A stretch of 11,412 nucleotides of DNA from an uncultured Polymorphobacter sp. (GTDB lineage: Bacteria; Pseudomonadota; Alphaproteobacteria; Sphingomonadales; Sphingomonadaceae), in NCBI GenBank assembly GCA_937894055.1, contig CALDHQ010000152.1, positions 1 to 11,412 on the forward strand, given 5' to 3'. Below the pieces are notes generated by a model, which was not told the DNA's origin, did no database searches, and was given only the letters and a program-made list of their open reading frames with translations. This document shows positions 1 through 6,869 of this stretch, piece after piece (the first letter of the stretch is position 1; each line of letters opens with the position of its first letter). Made by a program: the position numbers and the translations under genes.

Positions 1-14
1 AAGGCTCTTTCTTC

Positions 15-356
15 TTAGACCTTGCGCAGCTCGTCGGTCAGCGTCGCCAGCGCGCCGACCACCGCGTCGACTTTCTTGACCGTCGTGACAATTTTGGCGG
101 CGGCTGCGCGGCCATCCTTGACCGCTTTGTTGGCGGCCTTGGCATTGTTTAGCGCCGCATCAATGGCATCATTGTTGGCGTCGAGCTTGAGCCGCTTGGC
201 GAGCGACCACATGCCGCTGATCCGGGCATAATTGGCATCAATGCGGTCGATCAGCTCGGGCTTGCCCTTCGCAGCGGTTATGTCGTCGTTATAGTTGTCG
301 TCGGCGTCGATGTACGCCTGATCATATTGGTCGAATTTTTCGTCCTTCGTCGACAT
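15..356 (-). CDS. Small helical cytoplasmic protein of unknown function
   Basis: This encodes a 113-residue protein that I do not recognise. The first 35 residues are acidic and rich in Asp and Tyr. The remainder is rich in Ala, Lys and Asp and looks helical, ending in a Val/Ala/Lys-rich amphipathic stretch. There is no signal peptide, membrane segment or cysteine, so a soluble cytoplasmic location is likely. The ATG at 354-356 is preceded by a run of five G (363-367 on the plus strand) six bases upstream, which could serve as a ribosome site. It lies only 12 bases after the stop of the lipoprotein gene on the same strand, so the two are probably co-transcribed and perhaps coupled. The composition is in keeping with the rest of the window, with no sign of recent transfer. 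A structural or partner role next to the lipoprotein is only a guess. Confidence 0.7.
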   Translation of the reverse strand: MSTKDEKFDQYDQAYIDADDNYNDDITAAKGKPELIDRIDANYARISGMWSLAKRLKLDANNDAIDAALNNAKAANKAVKDGRAAAAKIVTTVKKVDAVVGALATLTDELRKV

Positions 357-368
357 ACGCCACCCCCG

Positions 369-1328
369 TTATTTCGACCGGTTGTTGTACATCGCGGCCC
401 AGCCCTCGGCCTCGCCCAGGGCGGCGATGACTTCGTCGAGCGTTACCGGCGCGCCCTTTTCGAACTCGACATGCTGTTCGCGCAATGCCGCGAGCGCCTC
501 GACATTGGCGGCATAGACTTTCGCGGCGGTCTGGCTGCGCACCCAGTCCTGATAATCGATCAGCGTCAGCGCGACTGCGGCAGCGCGCGGCGTCGACAGT
601 GTCGGCGGCGGCGCCAGCCCGAGCGGCGCCTGGAATTCAGTCACGAACGGCAGCGGATCGGCGTAACCGGTTGAAACCAGTGTTTTAATCAGGTTCTTGC
701 GGACCCGCGCCAGCGTGTCGGCAATTTCCTGATCGGTCTTGGCCTCGCCGGCCAGCGCGTCGGCGAGGCGCTGGTTGGCTTCACGGATCATCACGCTGCC
801 ATGGATCAGCCGCTCGGTCTGCGCATGTGCTGCACCGACGCCCGCAGCCTTGGCGAGCACCTTGCCGGCAAAATCGAGTGGCACGGTCGCCGGCAGCGAC
901 ACCGCCGCGGCAAACGCATTGACCGAGCCGAACAGCGACCCCACCGCGGCTTCGAGCTCGCCCGGTGCGTCATATTTGGCCTCCGCCCCGAGCGCCTTAT
1001 AGGCAGCGCCGAGCGCGTTGATGGCGCGGGCGCGCAACTGGATGGTTTTCGCCAGCGCCTGGTCTTCGGCGAACTGGGCTTCCTGTTCGGGAATGATGAC
1101 CGCGGGGTCGCACGCCGTCGCATCCGCGGCGCATTTGACCGCGACTGAACGCACCAGTTGACGCTGCAATTTGAGGCTGACGTCCGAGGATACGGTCTCG
1201 AAGGTCGACGCGGCGACCTCGGTGGTCTGCTGGCCAGCATCGGCGAGCGACAACGCCGGCCCGCGCGGCACCGTCGCACAGGCGGACAGCAATGCGAATG
1301 TTACAATGGCCAGACCATGTCGCAGCAC
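369..1328 (-). CDS. Predicted lipoprotein of unknown function
   Basis: This encodes a 319-residue protein if translation starts at the GTG at 1326-1328. That start is preferred because a strong AAGGGGGG ribosome site lies just upstream and because it gives a textbook lipoprotein signal: Arg3-His4, a hydrophobic core, then LLSAC with Cys17 as the predicted lipidated residue. The frame stays open upstream to a TTG at 1403, but that would bury the signal. The mature part is mostly Ala-rich helix with Glu/Gln/Arg, which may form coiled coils, and a Pro-rich stretch at about residues 240-250. Two further cysteines at about 66 and 73 could form a disulfide in the periplasm. I recognise no catalytic motif or named family. 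The gene sits 84 bases downstream of pgi and 12 bases upstream of the 113-residue gene. An envelope location is well supported; the function is unknown. Confidence 0.8.
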   Translation of the reverse strand: MLRHGLAIVTFALLSACATVPRGPALSLADAGQQTTEVAASTFETVSSDVSLKLQRQLVRSVAVKCAADATACDPAVIIPEQEAQFAEDQALAKTIQLRARAINALGAAYKALGAEAKYDAPGELEAAVGSLFGSVNAFAAAVSLPATVPLDFAGKVLAKAAGVGAAHAQTERLIHGSVMIREANQRLADALAGEAKTDQEIADTLARVRKNLIKTLVSTGYADPLPFVTEFQAPLGLAPPPTLSTPRAAAVALTLIDYQDWVRSQTAAKVYAANVEALAALREQHVEFEKGAPVTLDEVIAALGEAEGWAAMYNNRSK

Positions 1329-1412
1329 GGTGTCCCCCCTTGCCTTCAACGCACCCGAATAGTCAGGATACGCCCTTTGCCGGGCAAGTCCAGCGGCCAG
1401 CAACCGGGTGGC

Positions 1413-2969
1413 TCAGAGCCCGGCGCGCGCCATCAGCGCCGCGGTCGAGGCATCGAAGGCGCCGCCGGATTCGACCTGGCCGGCCATTTCCTTGCCGAGT
1501 TCGACGCCCCATTGGTCGAACGGGTTGATGCCGAGCAGCGTCGCGGCGGTGAAGGTGCGGTGTTCGTAGAACGCCAGCAGCGCGCCCAGCGTCACCGCAT
1601 CGAGCCGGTCGAGCAGCAACGTCGCCGATGGCCGGTTGCCGGGGAAGCTCTTGGCGGCGGCGCGTGCGGGATCGCCGCCCGACAGCGCCAGTGCGGCGTC
1701 GAAGCTGCGGCCCTTCATCAGCGCGGCGCCCTGCGCGAAGCAATTGCCGAGCAGCTGGCGGTGGTGTGTCGGCGCGAGCTTGTCGCCGGCTTCGATGACC
1801 GCGACGAATTCGGTGACGATGGCCTGCGTGCCCTGGTGCAGCAGCTGGAATACCGCGTGCTGTGCGTCGGTGCCGGTGCCGCCCCACGTTACCGCGGCCG
1901 ACGCGCCGACGAGCGGCGCGCCGTCGCGGGTGACGCGCTTGCCGTTGCTCTCCATTTCGAGCTGCTGGAGATAGGCGGGCAGCAGCGCGAGGCGCTGGTC
2001 GTAGGCGAATACGGCGCGTGTCGGGACATTCTGGAAGGTCGCGGCCCAGACATCGAGCGCACCGGCGAGTGCCGGCAAATTGGCCGCAAACGGCGTGTCG
2101 CGGAAATGCCGGTCGATAGCGGCGGCACCGTCGAGCAATGCCGCGAACGTCGCCCAGCCGCAGCGCAGCGCCAGCGGCAGGCCGACCGCCGACCACAGCG
2201 AGTAGCGGCCACCGACGGTTTCGGCGAACGGCAGGATGTTCTCGTCGGCGATGCCGTATGCGGCGGCACGTGCGGGTGCGGCGGTGACGGCGATGCAGCG
2301 CGACCGTGGTTCGGCAATACCGCCCGCCGCCAGCCAGTCGAGCGCCGAGGCGGCGTTGGTCATGGTTTCGAGTGTCGTGAAGGTTTTGGACACCAGCACC
2401 AGCAGCGTCGACGCCGGGTCGCACTGCGCCAGCACGCGTTGCAGCGCGACGCCGTCGATGTTGGCGACGACATGGCACGCCGGGCCATCGCCGCCATCGC
2501 CGAGTGCATCGAGCAGCAGCGCCGGGCCAAGTGCCGAGCCGCCGATGCCGATGTGGACGATGTGGCGGACGTCGGACGCGCGGACGCGGTCGACCAGCGC
2601 GTGCATCTTGGCCTGCCCCACGGCTGCCGCCGCGACGTCACGCGCCGCACCGACACCGCGTTCGGCCGTGTGCGTGGCCGCACGGCGCTCGCTGGGGTTG
2701 ACGATCTCGCCGGCGAACAGCCGCGCTTTCCAGCCGTCGAGGTCGGCGGCGGCCGCCAGCTCTCCGAGCAGCGCCAGCGCGGGGGCATCGACTGCGAGCT
2801 TGGAAAAATCGGCGTAGAGCCCCGCGACGTTGTGCGACAGTGCCGCCAGCCGGCCTGCGTGGTTGTCGAACATCTGCGTCAGCGGCGTGGCGGCCAGGCC
2901 CTCGGCGTGCCTTGTCAGCGCCGCTCTGGCGGCCTGCAGGGGGTCGGCGGTCGATCGGGTCGCGGTCAT
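1413..2969 (-). CDS. pgi: Glucose-6-phosphate isomerase
   Basis: Pgi interconverts glucose 6-phosphate and fructose 6-phosphate in the cytoplasm, linking glycolysis or gluconeogenesis with the Entner-Doudoroff and pentose phosphate routes. The 518-residue product has the sugar-isomerase phosphate-binding motifs GIGGSALGP (about 141-149) and SKTFTTLET (about 194-202). It also has both family signatures: ETVGGRYSLWS with Arg255, and GINPFDQWGVELGK. The expected catalytic residues are present: Glu340 in MESNGK, His371 in TDAQHAV, and Lys493 in the final signature. I chose the ATG at 2967-2969 because GGAG lies six bases upstream. An in-frame ATG at 2979-2981 would add four residues but has no ribosome site. 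The length is normal for bacterial Pgi. The gene is divergent from lepB. The lipoprotein gene follows on the same strand after 84 bases, with no clear terminator between them. Confidence 0.97.
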   Translation of the reverse strand: MTATRSTADPLQAARAALTRHAEGLAATPLTQMFDNHAGRLAALSHNVAGLYADFSKLAVDAPALALLGELAAAADLDGWKARLFAGEIVNPSERRAATHTAERGVGAARDVAAAAVGQAKMHALVDRVRASDVRHIVHIGIGGSALGPALLLDALGDGGDGPACHVVANIDGVALQRVLAQCDPASTLLVLVSKTFTTLETMTNAASALDWLAAGGIAEPRSRCIAVTAAPARAAAYGIADENILPFAETVGGRYSLWSAVGLPLALRCGWATFAALLDGAAAIDRHFRDTPFAANLPALAGALDVWAATFQNVPTRAVFAYDQRLALLPAYLQQLEMESNGKRVTRDGAPLVGASAAVTWGGTGTDAQHAVFQLLHQGTQAIVTEFVAVIEAGDKLAPTHHRQLLGNCFAQGAALMKGRSFDAALALSGGDPARAAAKSFPGNRPSATLLLDRLDAVTLGALLAFYEHRTFTAATLLGINPFDQWGVELGKEMAGQVESGGAFDASTAALMARAGL

Positions 2970-3132
2970 CAATGGCTCCATCGCTGTTGCGGTGGTAGCA
3001 TCAACCGGCGGGCGGCGTCACCCGCACTTGTCGCAGCACCACGTCGATTCCACGCGGATTGACGGGGGCAAAACTTGACTTCGACCGCTGCAGCGCGTCA
3101 TGCGGGCGTTGCATGATCCACGGACCCGCCCG
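2970..3132. other. Divergent intergenic region between pgi and lepB
   Basis: This 163-base gap must hold the promoters for pgi (leftward) and the lepB operon (rightward), but no strong consensus is visible. A TTGACT at 3075-3080 is a fair -35 for the rightward direction, yet nothing at the right distance is a good -10. A 10-base palindrome, CGCTGCAGCG, lies at 3086-3095, and a 19-base dyad follows at 3098-3116 (listed separately). No small gene is evident. Confidence 0.5.
3098..3116. promoter_or_regulatory. Dyad upstream of lepB
   Basis: TCATGC and GCATGA form a perfect 6+6 inverted repeat with a 7-base spacer, 16 bases before the preferred lepB start. It could be an operator or a small leader hairpin (6 bp, 7-base loop). 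It also contains the alternative upstream ATG at 3100. At this length chance is possible, so the call is weak. Confidence 0.25.
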
Positions 3133-3933
3133 ATGAACAAGCCGCGCCCGGCTGATGCCGCGCTTTACCCGACGCCGGCCGATATCGAGAACGCACGCGC
3201 GCGTCACGAACTGCGCGCGAACGCGTTGCGCCTGCGGCTGGGCGGCGTCACCAAAGTCATCGGCGGTGCGTTGCTGCTGGCGCTGACGCTGCGCAGCCTG
3301 GTGTTCGAGCCGTTCACCATCACTTCGCCGTCGATGCAGCCCGGCTTGCTGGTCGGCGATTATCTGTTCGTCGCCAAATGGCCCTATGGCTACAGCCGCT
3401 ATTCGCTGCCGCTGGCGCTGCCGCTGTTCGAAGGCCGCATGCCTGCCGGCCGGATGGCGCGGCACGGCGATGTCGTGGTGTTCAAGTCGCCCGCCGACAA
3501 CCGCACCGACTTCATCAAGCGCGTCATCGGCCTGCCCGGCGACAGCGTCGCAGTGACGCACGGCCAGCTGGTATTGAACGGTGTCACGGTGCCGCGCGTT
3601 GCCGAGCCGGCGAGCGCGACGCAGCACCGCTACCGCGAAACGCTGGCAGGCCGCAGCTATGTGGTGACGCACAGCGCCGCCGACACGCCGCTCGATGATT
3701 TCGGGCCGGTCGTTGTGCCGCCCGACCATTATTTCATGCTTGGCGACAACCGCGACAACAGCGCCGACAGCCGGCTGGCGCTGATCGACGGCGGCGTCGG
3801 CATGGTGCCCGCGGTCAACCTTGTCGGCCGTGCCGACCGGGTGTTCTTCTCGGTCGATGGTGCCAAGCTGCGGCAGTCGCCAGTGCATTGGGGCACGGCC
3901 ATCCGCACCGACCGCATCGGCGCGCAGTTTTGA
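3133..3933 (+). CDS. lepB: Signal peptidase I
   Basis: LepB is the inner-membrane serine protease that removes signal peptides from exported preproteins, using a Ser/Lys dyad facing the periplasm. The 266-residue product has one N-terminal transmembrane segment (about residues 39-58), immediately followed by box B, SPSMQP, with nucleophile Ser67. Box C (GDVVVFKSP), box D (FIKRVIGLPGD, with general base Lys129) and box E (GDNRDNSADSR) follow in order. The ATG at 3133 gives a normal cytoplasmic tail. An in-frame ATG at 3100 would add 11 residues. Neither has a convincing ribosome site, so the exact start is uncertain. The gene heads a tight lepB-rnc-era run, an arrangement common in alphaproteobacteria, and its TGA overlaps the rnc start. 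The exported proteins encoded nearby carry AxA sites that this enzyme would be expected to cut. Confidence 0.96.
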   Translation: MNKPRPADAALYPTPADIENARARHELRANALRLRLGGVTKVIGGALLLALTLRSLVFEPFTITSPSMQPGLLVGDYLFVAKWPYGYSRYSLPLALPLFEGRMPAGRMARHGDVVVFKSPADNRTDFIKRVIGLPGDSVAVTHGQLVLNGVTVPRVAEPASATQHRYRETLAGRSYVVTHSAADTPLDDFGPVVVPPDHYFMLGDNRDNSADSRLALIDGGVGMVPAVNLVGRADRVFFSVDGAKLRQSPVHWGTAIRTDRIGAQF

Positions 3934-4643
3934 GCCGGACGCTCAAACCAGCAACCGGAACGACCGACGACACGCTCGCGGCGTGGAGCCGCAGCGCGCT
4001 CGGCCATGACTTTGCCGATGCCAGCCTGTTGCGCATCGCGCTGACACATTCGAGCTTTCCCGGCGAAAGCTATGAACGGCTCGAGTTTCTTGGCGACCGT
4101 ATCCTTGGCGCCATTGTCGCGTCCTGGCTGTTCAAGGACTTCGGCGAAGTCGAAGGCAAGATGGCACGGCGCTTTGCAGCACTGGTCGATCGCGGCAGCT
4201 GCGCCGAAGTCGCGCGGCGCATCGATGTCGGCGCGCACCTGTTCATGGACCGCGCGGCGCGCAACGCGCATGTCGCGGCGTCCGAAAACGTGCTCGGCGA
4301 CATGACCGAAGCGCTGATCGGCGCGCTGTATGTCGATGGCGGCTGGGCGGCGGCGGAGGCCTTTGTGCGCCGCCACTGGGAACCGATGGTCGATACCGCG
4401 ACACGCGCGCCCAAGGATCCCAAATCGGCGCTGCAGGAATGGGCGCAGGGCCAGGGGCTGCCGATCCCCACCTACACCGTCATGCGCCGCGAAGGCCCCG
4501 ACCATGCGCCGCGCTTCCGCGTCGCGGTCAGCATCCGTGGCCGCGACCCCGTCGATGCCAGCGGCAGCAGCAAGCAAGAGGCCGAAAAGGCCGCCGCGGT
4601 GGCGATGCTCGCCGCGGTCAGTGAAGGAACACCCGCGCGATGA
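3930..4643 (+). CDS. rnc: Ribonuclease III
   Basis: RNase III is a dimeric, magnesium-dependent endonuclease that cuts double-stranded RNA in rRNA precursors and regulates some mRNAs. The 237-residue product has the signature ERLEFLGDRILG at about 49-60, with metal ligands Glu52 and Asp56. The second acidic pair, Asp124 and Glu127, lies in GDMTEALIGALY. A double-stranded RNA-binding domain runs from about residue 163 to the end (DPKSALQE through SSKQEAEKAAA). No ATG or GTG lies at the right place. The best start is TTG at 3930-3932, which overlaps the lepB stop in the four bases TTGA and gives the usual family length. Another in-frame TTG at 3888 would extend it by 14 residues inside lepB. 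The gene ends in an ATGA overlap with era. A weak start after a coupled stop suggests translation depends on ribosomes finishing lepB. Confidence 0.95.
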   Translation: MSRTLKPATGTTDDTLAAWSRSALGHDFADASLLRIALTHSSFPGESYERLEFLGDRILGAIVASWLFKDFGEVEGKMARRFAALVDRGSCAEVARRIDVGAHLFMDRAARNAHVAASENVLGDMTEALIGALYVDGGWAAAEAFVRRHWEPMVDTATRAPKDPKSALQEWAQGQGLPIPTYTVMRREGPDHAPRFRVAVSIRGRDPVDASGSSKQEAEKAAAVAMLAAVSEGTPAR

Positions 4644-5539
4644 CCAACCAGCAACGTTGCGGCACGGTGGCCGTTGTCGGTGCGCCGAACGCCGGCAAGT
4701 CGACGCTCGTCAACGCGCTCGTCGGCCAGAAGGTCGCGATCGTCTCGAACAAGGTGCAGACCACCCGCACGCGGCTGATGGGCATTGCCGTCGACGGTGA
4801 CGCGCAACTGCTGCTGATCGATACGCCGGGCATCTTCGCGCCGCGCCGCCGGCTCGACCGCGCGATGGTGCGCGCTGCCTGGGAAGGCGCCAGCGGCGCC
4901 GATGTCATCGCCTTTGTCGTCGACGCCAAGACCGGTTTCCGCACCGACGCCGCCGCGATTCTGGAAGCGATGGCGACGCGCAAGGAGCCCAAGCTGCTGG
5001 TGCTCAACAAGGTCGACATCACCAACAAGGGCAAGCTGCTCGACCTCGCGACGCACGCCAATGGCATCGCGCACTTCGAGGAAACCTATTTCATCGCCGC
5101 CGAGACCGGTGACGGCGTCCCCGAGCTCAAGGCGGCACTCGCCGCCAAGCTGCCGCTGAGCCCGTGGCACTTCCCCGAAGACCAGGTCAGCGACGCCACC
5201 ACGCGCCTGATGGCCGCCGAAATCACCCGCGAGCAATTGTATCGCCAGCTCCACGCCGAGCTGCCCTATTCGGCGGCGGTCGAGACCGAGAAATGGGAAG
5301 ACCGCAAGGACGGCTCGACGGTCATCCACCAGCAAATCCTGATCGAGCGCGACAGCCAGAAAGCCATCGTGCTCGGCAAGGGCGGCGCGCGGCTCAAGGA
5401 AATCGGCTCGGTCGCCCGCGGCGAAATCGCCACGCTGACCGGCCGCAAGATCCACCTGTTCCTGCACGTCAAGGTCAAGCCCGACTGGTCCGAAGACCGC
5501 GATGTCTACAAGGGCATGGGGCTCGACTGGAGCGAGTGA
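4640..5539 (+). CDS. era: GTPase Era
   Basis: Era is an essential GTPase that binds the 3' end of 16S rRNA and helps mature the 30S subunit. It acts in the same rRNA pathway as RNase III, encoded just upstream. The 299-residue length is typical. The P-loop is GAPNAGKST (14-22), the switch region includes TTRTRLMGI (41-49), G3 is DTPG (61-64) and G4 is NKVD (123-126). The C-terminal KH domain has the GKGG loop at about 246-249. The ATG at 4640 overlaps the rnc TGA as ATGA, and an AAGGA at 4624-4628 lies 11 bases upstream. A hairpin downstream (5552-5594) probably ends the lepB-rnc-era transcript. In many alphaproteobacteria recO follows directly; here two exported-protein genes intervene. Confidence 0.97.
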   Translation: MTNQQRCGTVAVVGAPNAGKSTLVNALVGQKVAIVSNKVQTTRTRLMGIAVDGDAQLLLIDTPGIFAPRRRLDRAMVRAAWEGASGADVIAFVVDAKTGFRTDAAAILEAMATRKEPKLLVLNKVDITNKGKLLDLATHANGIAHFEETYFIAAETGDGVPELKAALAAKLPLSPWHFPEDQVSDATTRLMAAEITREQLYRQLHAELPYSAAVETEKWEDRKDGSTVIHQQILIERDSQKAIVLGKGGARLKEIGSVARGEIATLTGRKIHLFLHVKVKPDWSEDRDVYKGMGLDWSE

Positions 5540-5551
5540 CGCAAACGCTGT

Positions 5552-5594
5552 GCCGAAAGTGCGTATTTATCCGTAGTTAAATGCGTGCGTCGGC
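5552..5594 (+). terminator. Probable terminator of the lepB-rnc-era operon
   Basis: The RNA would fold into a long imperfect hairpin 12 bases after the era stop. The outer stem is five pairs (GCCGA with TCGGC), followed by an AA/G internal loop, then eleven inner pairs, three of them G-U, and an eight-base loop. The T-rich run GTTAGTTTTAT follows, as expected for an intrinsic terminator, although it is interrupted. An alternative role is a leader structure for the following exported-protein gene, whose ATG is 38 bases on. Confidence 0.5.
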
Positions 5595-5632
5595 ATGTTA
5601 GTTTTATGAGAATTGGGTAACGGGAGACTCGC

Positions 5633-6082
5633 ATGTCATTTTCAAACTTCGTTCGCGCCGGACTGTGCGCACCGCTGATCGCATTGTCGGTCCCGGCGCT
5701 GGCGCAAACCGCCGCGCAGGTTGCTGCTGCACCGAGCTTGCCGGGCGTCGGTCCGCAGGCGGGCGCCGCGCCGACGGCACCGCCGATGACCCCGAACACC
5801 GACTTGCTCGGCACCAGCTGCGGCGAGTTCGTGTCGATGCTCGCTGTCGCCAATCCGGGCACCAACCCGACGTCGGACCGCCAGAGCCAGGCAACGCGCG
5901 CGCAACGCGACGTGTTCATGCTGGTCATCTGGACGCACGGCTATGTCACCGGCAAGTCGGGCGCCGACCTGTCGAAGGTGGCGCTGACGCAGGACTGGAT
6001 CACCAAGAACACCGCGGCGCTGGCGAAGGTCTGCAAGGCCAACCCGAACATTTCGACCTATCAGGCCGCGGGCAAGCTGTGA
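5633..6082 (+). CDS. Exported HdeA/HdeB-like small protein
   Basis: This 149-residue preprotein has a clear Sec signal (Arg8, hydrophobic core, cleavage after ALA at residue 24). A low-complexity Ala/Pro/Gly linker runs to about residue 55. The folded part has just two cysteines, Cys63 (in SCGEF) and Cys134 (in VCKANP), with HGYVTGKSG between them. That spacing and the C-terminal C-K-x-N-P pattern resemble the HdeA/HdeB family of periplasmic acid-stress chaperones, where two cysteines form a disulfide. The resemblance is by pattern only, and an acid-stress role is not established. The ATG has GGGAG six bases upstream (5622-5626). The stop overlaps the next ATG as TGATG, so the two exported proteins are translationally coupled. 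The gene lies after the era terminator and so probably has its own promoter in the AT-richer stretch near 5566-5620. Confidence 0.85.
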   Translation: MSFSNFVRAGLCAPLIALSVPALAQTAAQVAAAPSLPGVGPQAGAAPTAPPMTPNTDLLGTSCGEFVSMLAVANPGTNPTSDRQSQATRAQRDVFMLVIWTHGYVTGKSGADLSKVALTQDWITKNTAALAKVCKANPNISTYQAAGKL

Positions 6083-6819
6083 TGCGTGGCACAGGTCTTT
6101 TGGCAGGCGTCGCGCTGGCGGCGCTGGTGATCGGCGCACCGGCGCTGGCACGCGGCGGCTTCGGCGGCGGCGGCGGCTTCCACGGCGGCGGCAGTTGGGG
6201 CGGTGGTGGCTTTCACGGCGGTGACGGCTTCGGCGGTGACGACATGCACGGCGACTCCGGCTGGCACGACAGCGCCGGCGGTGCCGACTGGTACCACGGC
6301 GCCAATGGCGGCGACTATCGCCCGCCGCAGATGACCGACACCGGCTACAAGCCCGGCGCGGCCTATGTCCCCGGCAATGAATATCATCCGCCCGCCGCGG
6401 CGGTTGGCGGCGATGCCTATCATGCCGGCGGCGTTGCGGTCGGCGGTGACGCCTACCACCCGCCGATGGCGGCGACCGGCTACCGCTACCCCGGCGCCGT
6501 CGATGGCTATTCGCATGGCTATTGGGGCTATGGCTACCACCCCTATGCGGCGTGGGGCGCTGCGGGTGTCGTGACGGCAGCCGCCGTTGTCGGGATCGCT
6601 GCCGCCGACACCGCGACCTGGAACGCCGTCTATCCCTACGGGCCGCTGTTCGCCTACCCCTACGCCTATGGCTACACCGCGCCGATGGTCTACACGATCA
6701 ACTGTGGCGGTTTCGGCCAGCCGATCTGCGCCACACCGACGCAGATGTGGAGCCAGTCGTACGCCAACACCGCGGCGGCGGGTGACGCCATAATGGCAGC
6801 GGCGCTGGCGGCGAACTAG
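6082..6819 (+). CDS. Exported Gly/His/Tyr-rich repetitive protein
   Basis: This 245-residue protein has a signal peptide cut after APALA at residue 23. Residues 24-60 are repeats of Gly runs with FHGG and GFGG. Residues 80-150 are rich in Tyr, His and Pro, with repeated units AVGGDAYH and EYHPP or AYHPP. A hydrophobic Ala/Val/Gly segment spans about 156-175. The end is Tyr/Pro/Ala-rich with a close cysteine pair (Cys208 and Cys216). The ATG at 6082 shares one base with the preceding stop (TGATG). It is probably periplasmic, outer-membrane-associated or a surface component. The many His residues could bind metal, but no known metal motif is present. I do not recognise a named family. An upstream extension in this frame overlaps the previous gene and is rejected because it would lose the signal peptide. 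Confidence 0.8.
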   Translation: MRGTGLLAGVALAALVIGAPALARGGFGGGGGFHGGGSWGGGGFHGGDGFGGDDMHGDSGWHDSAGGADWYHGANGGDYRPPQMTDTGYKPGAAYVPGNEYHPPAAAVGGDAYHAGGVAVGGDAYHPPMAATGYRYPGAVDGYSHGYWGYGYHPYAAWGAAGVVTAAAVVGIAAADTATWNAVYPYGPLFAYPYAYGYTAPMVYTINCGGFGQPICATPTQMWSQSYANTAAAGDAIMAAALAAN

Positions 6820-6837
6820 GCCTCGAACGACCCCCTG

Positions 6838-6863
6838 CCCTGACGCCATGTTTGGCGTTAGGG
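6838..6863 (+). promoter_or_regulatory. Hairpin covering the recO ribosome site
   Basis: CCCTGACGCC and GGCGTTAGGG form a 10-bp stem (one G-U pair) with a six-base loop, ATGTTT. The 3' arm contains AGGG (6860-6863), the best Shine-Dalgarno sequence for the recO ATG six bases later. In an mRNA read through from the upstream gene, this stem would hide the ribosome site. It starts 18 bases after the upstream stop and has no T run, so a terminator is less likely than translational control, though partial termination is possible. Confidence 0.5.
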
Positions 6864-6869
6864 TGGCGC

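Noticed and set aside
1329..1412. Terminator or separate promoter between pgi and the lipoprotein gene
   Set aside because: Only a four-pair stem (GCCC with GGGC) and poor promoter-like hexamers are visible, too weak to annotate.
1158..3062. Very long plus-strand open frame (about 634 codons) opposite pgi
   Set aside because: It is antisense to the fully supported pgi and lipoprotein genes, is Arg/Gly/Gln-rich as expected from a GC-rich shadow frame, and has no domain or ribosome site.
3001..3888. Minus-strand open frame opposite lepB
   Set aside because: It is rich in Arg, His and Gln with no recognisable domain, and is fully explained as the complement of lepB.
4472..5467. Minus-strand open frame opposite rnc and era
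   Set aside because: It is a shadow of era, which has all its GTPase motifs on the plus strand.
5665..6081. Upstream extension of the Gly-rich protein frame
   Set aside because: The extension overlaps the HdeA/HdeB-like gene out of frame and would place the signal peptide internally. The ATG at 6082 gives a proper signal.
6061..6849. Minus-strand open frame opposite the Gly-rich gene
   Set aside because: It is repetitive only because the opposite strand is repetitive, with no ribosome site or domain.
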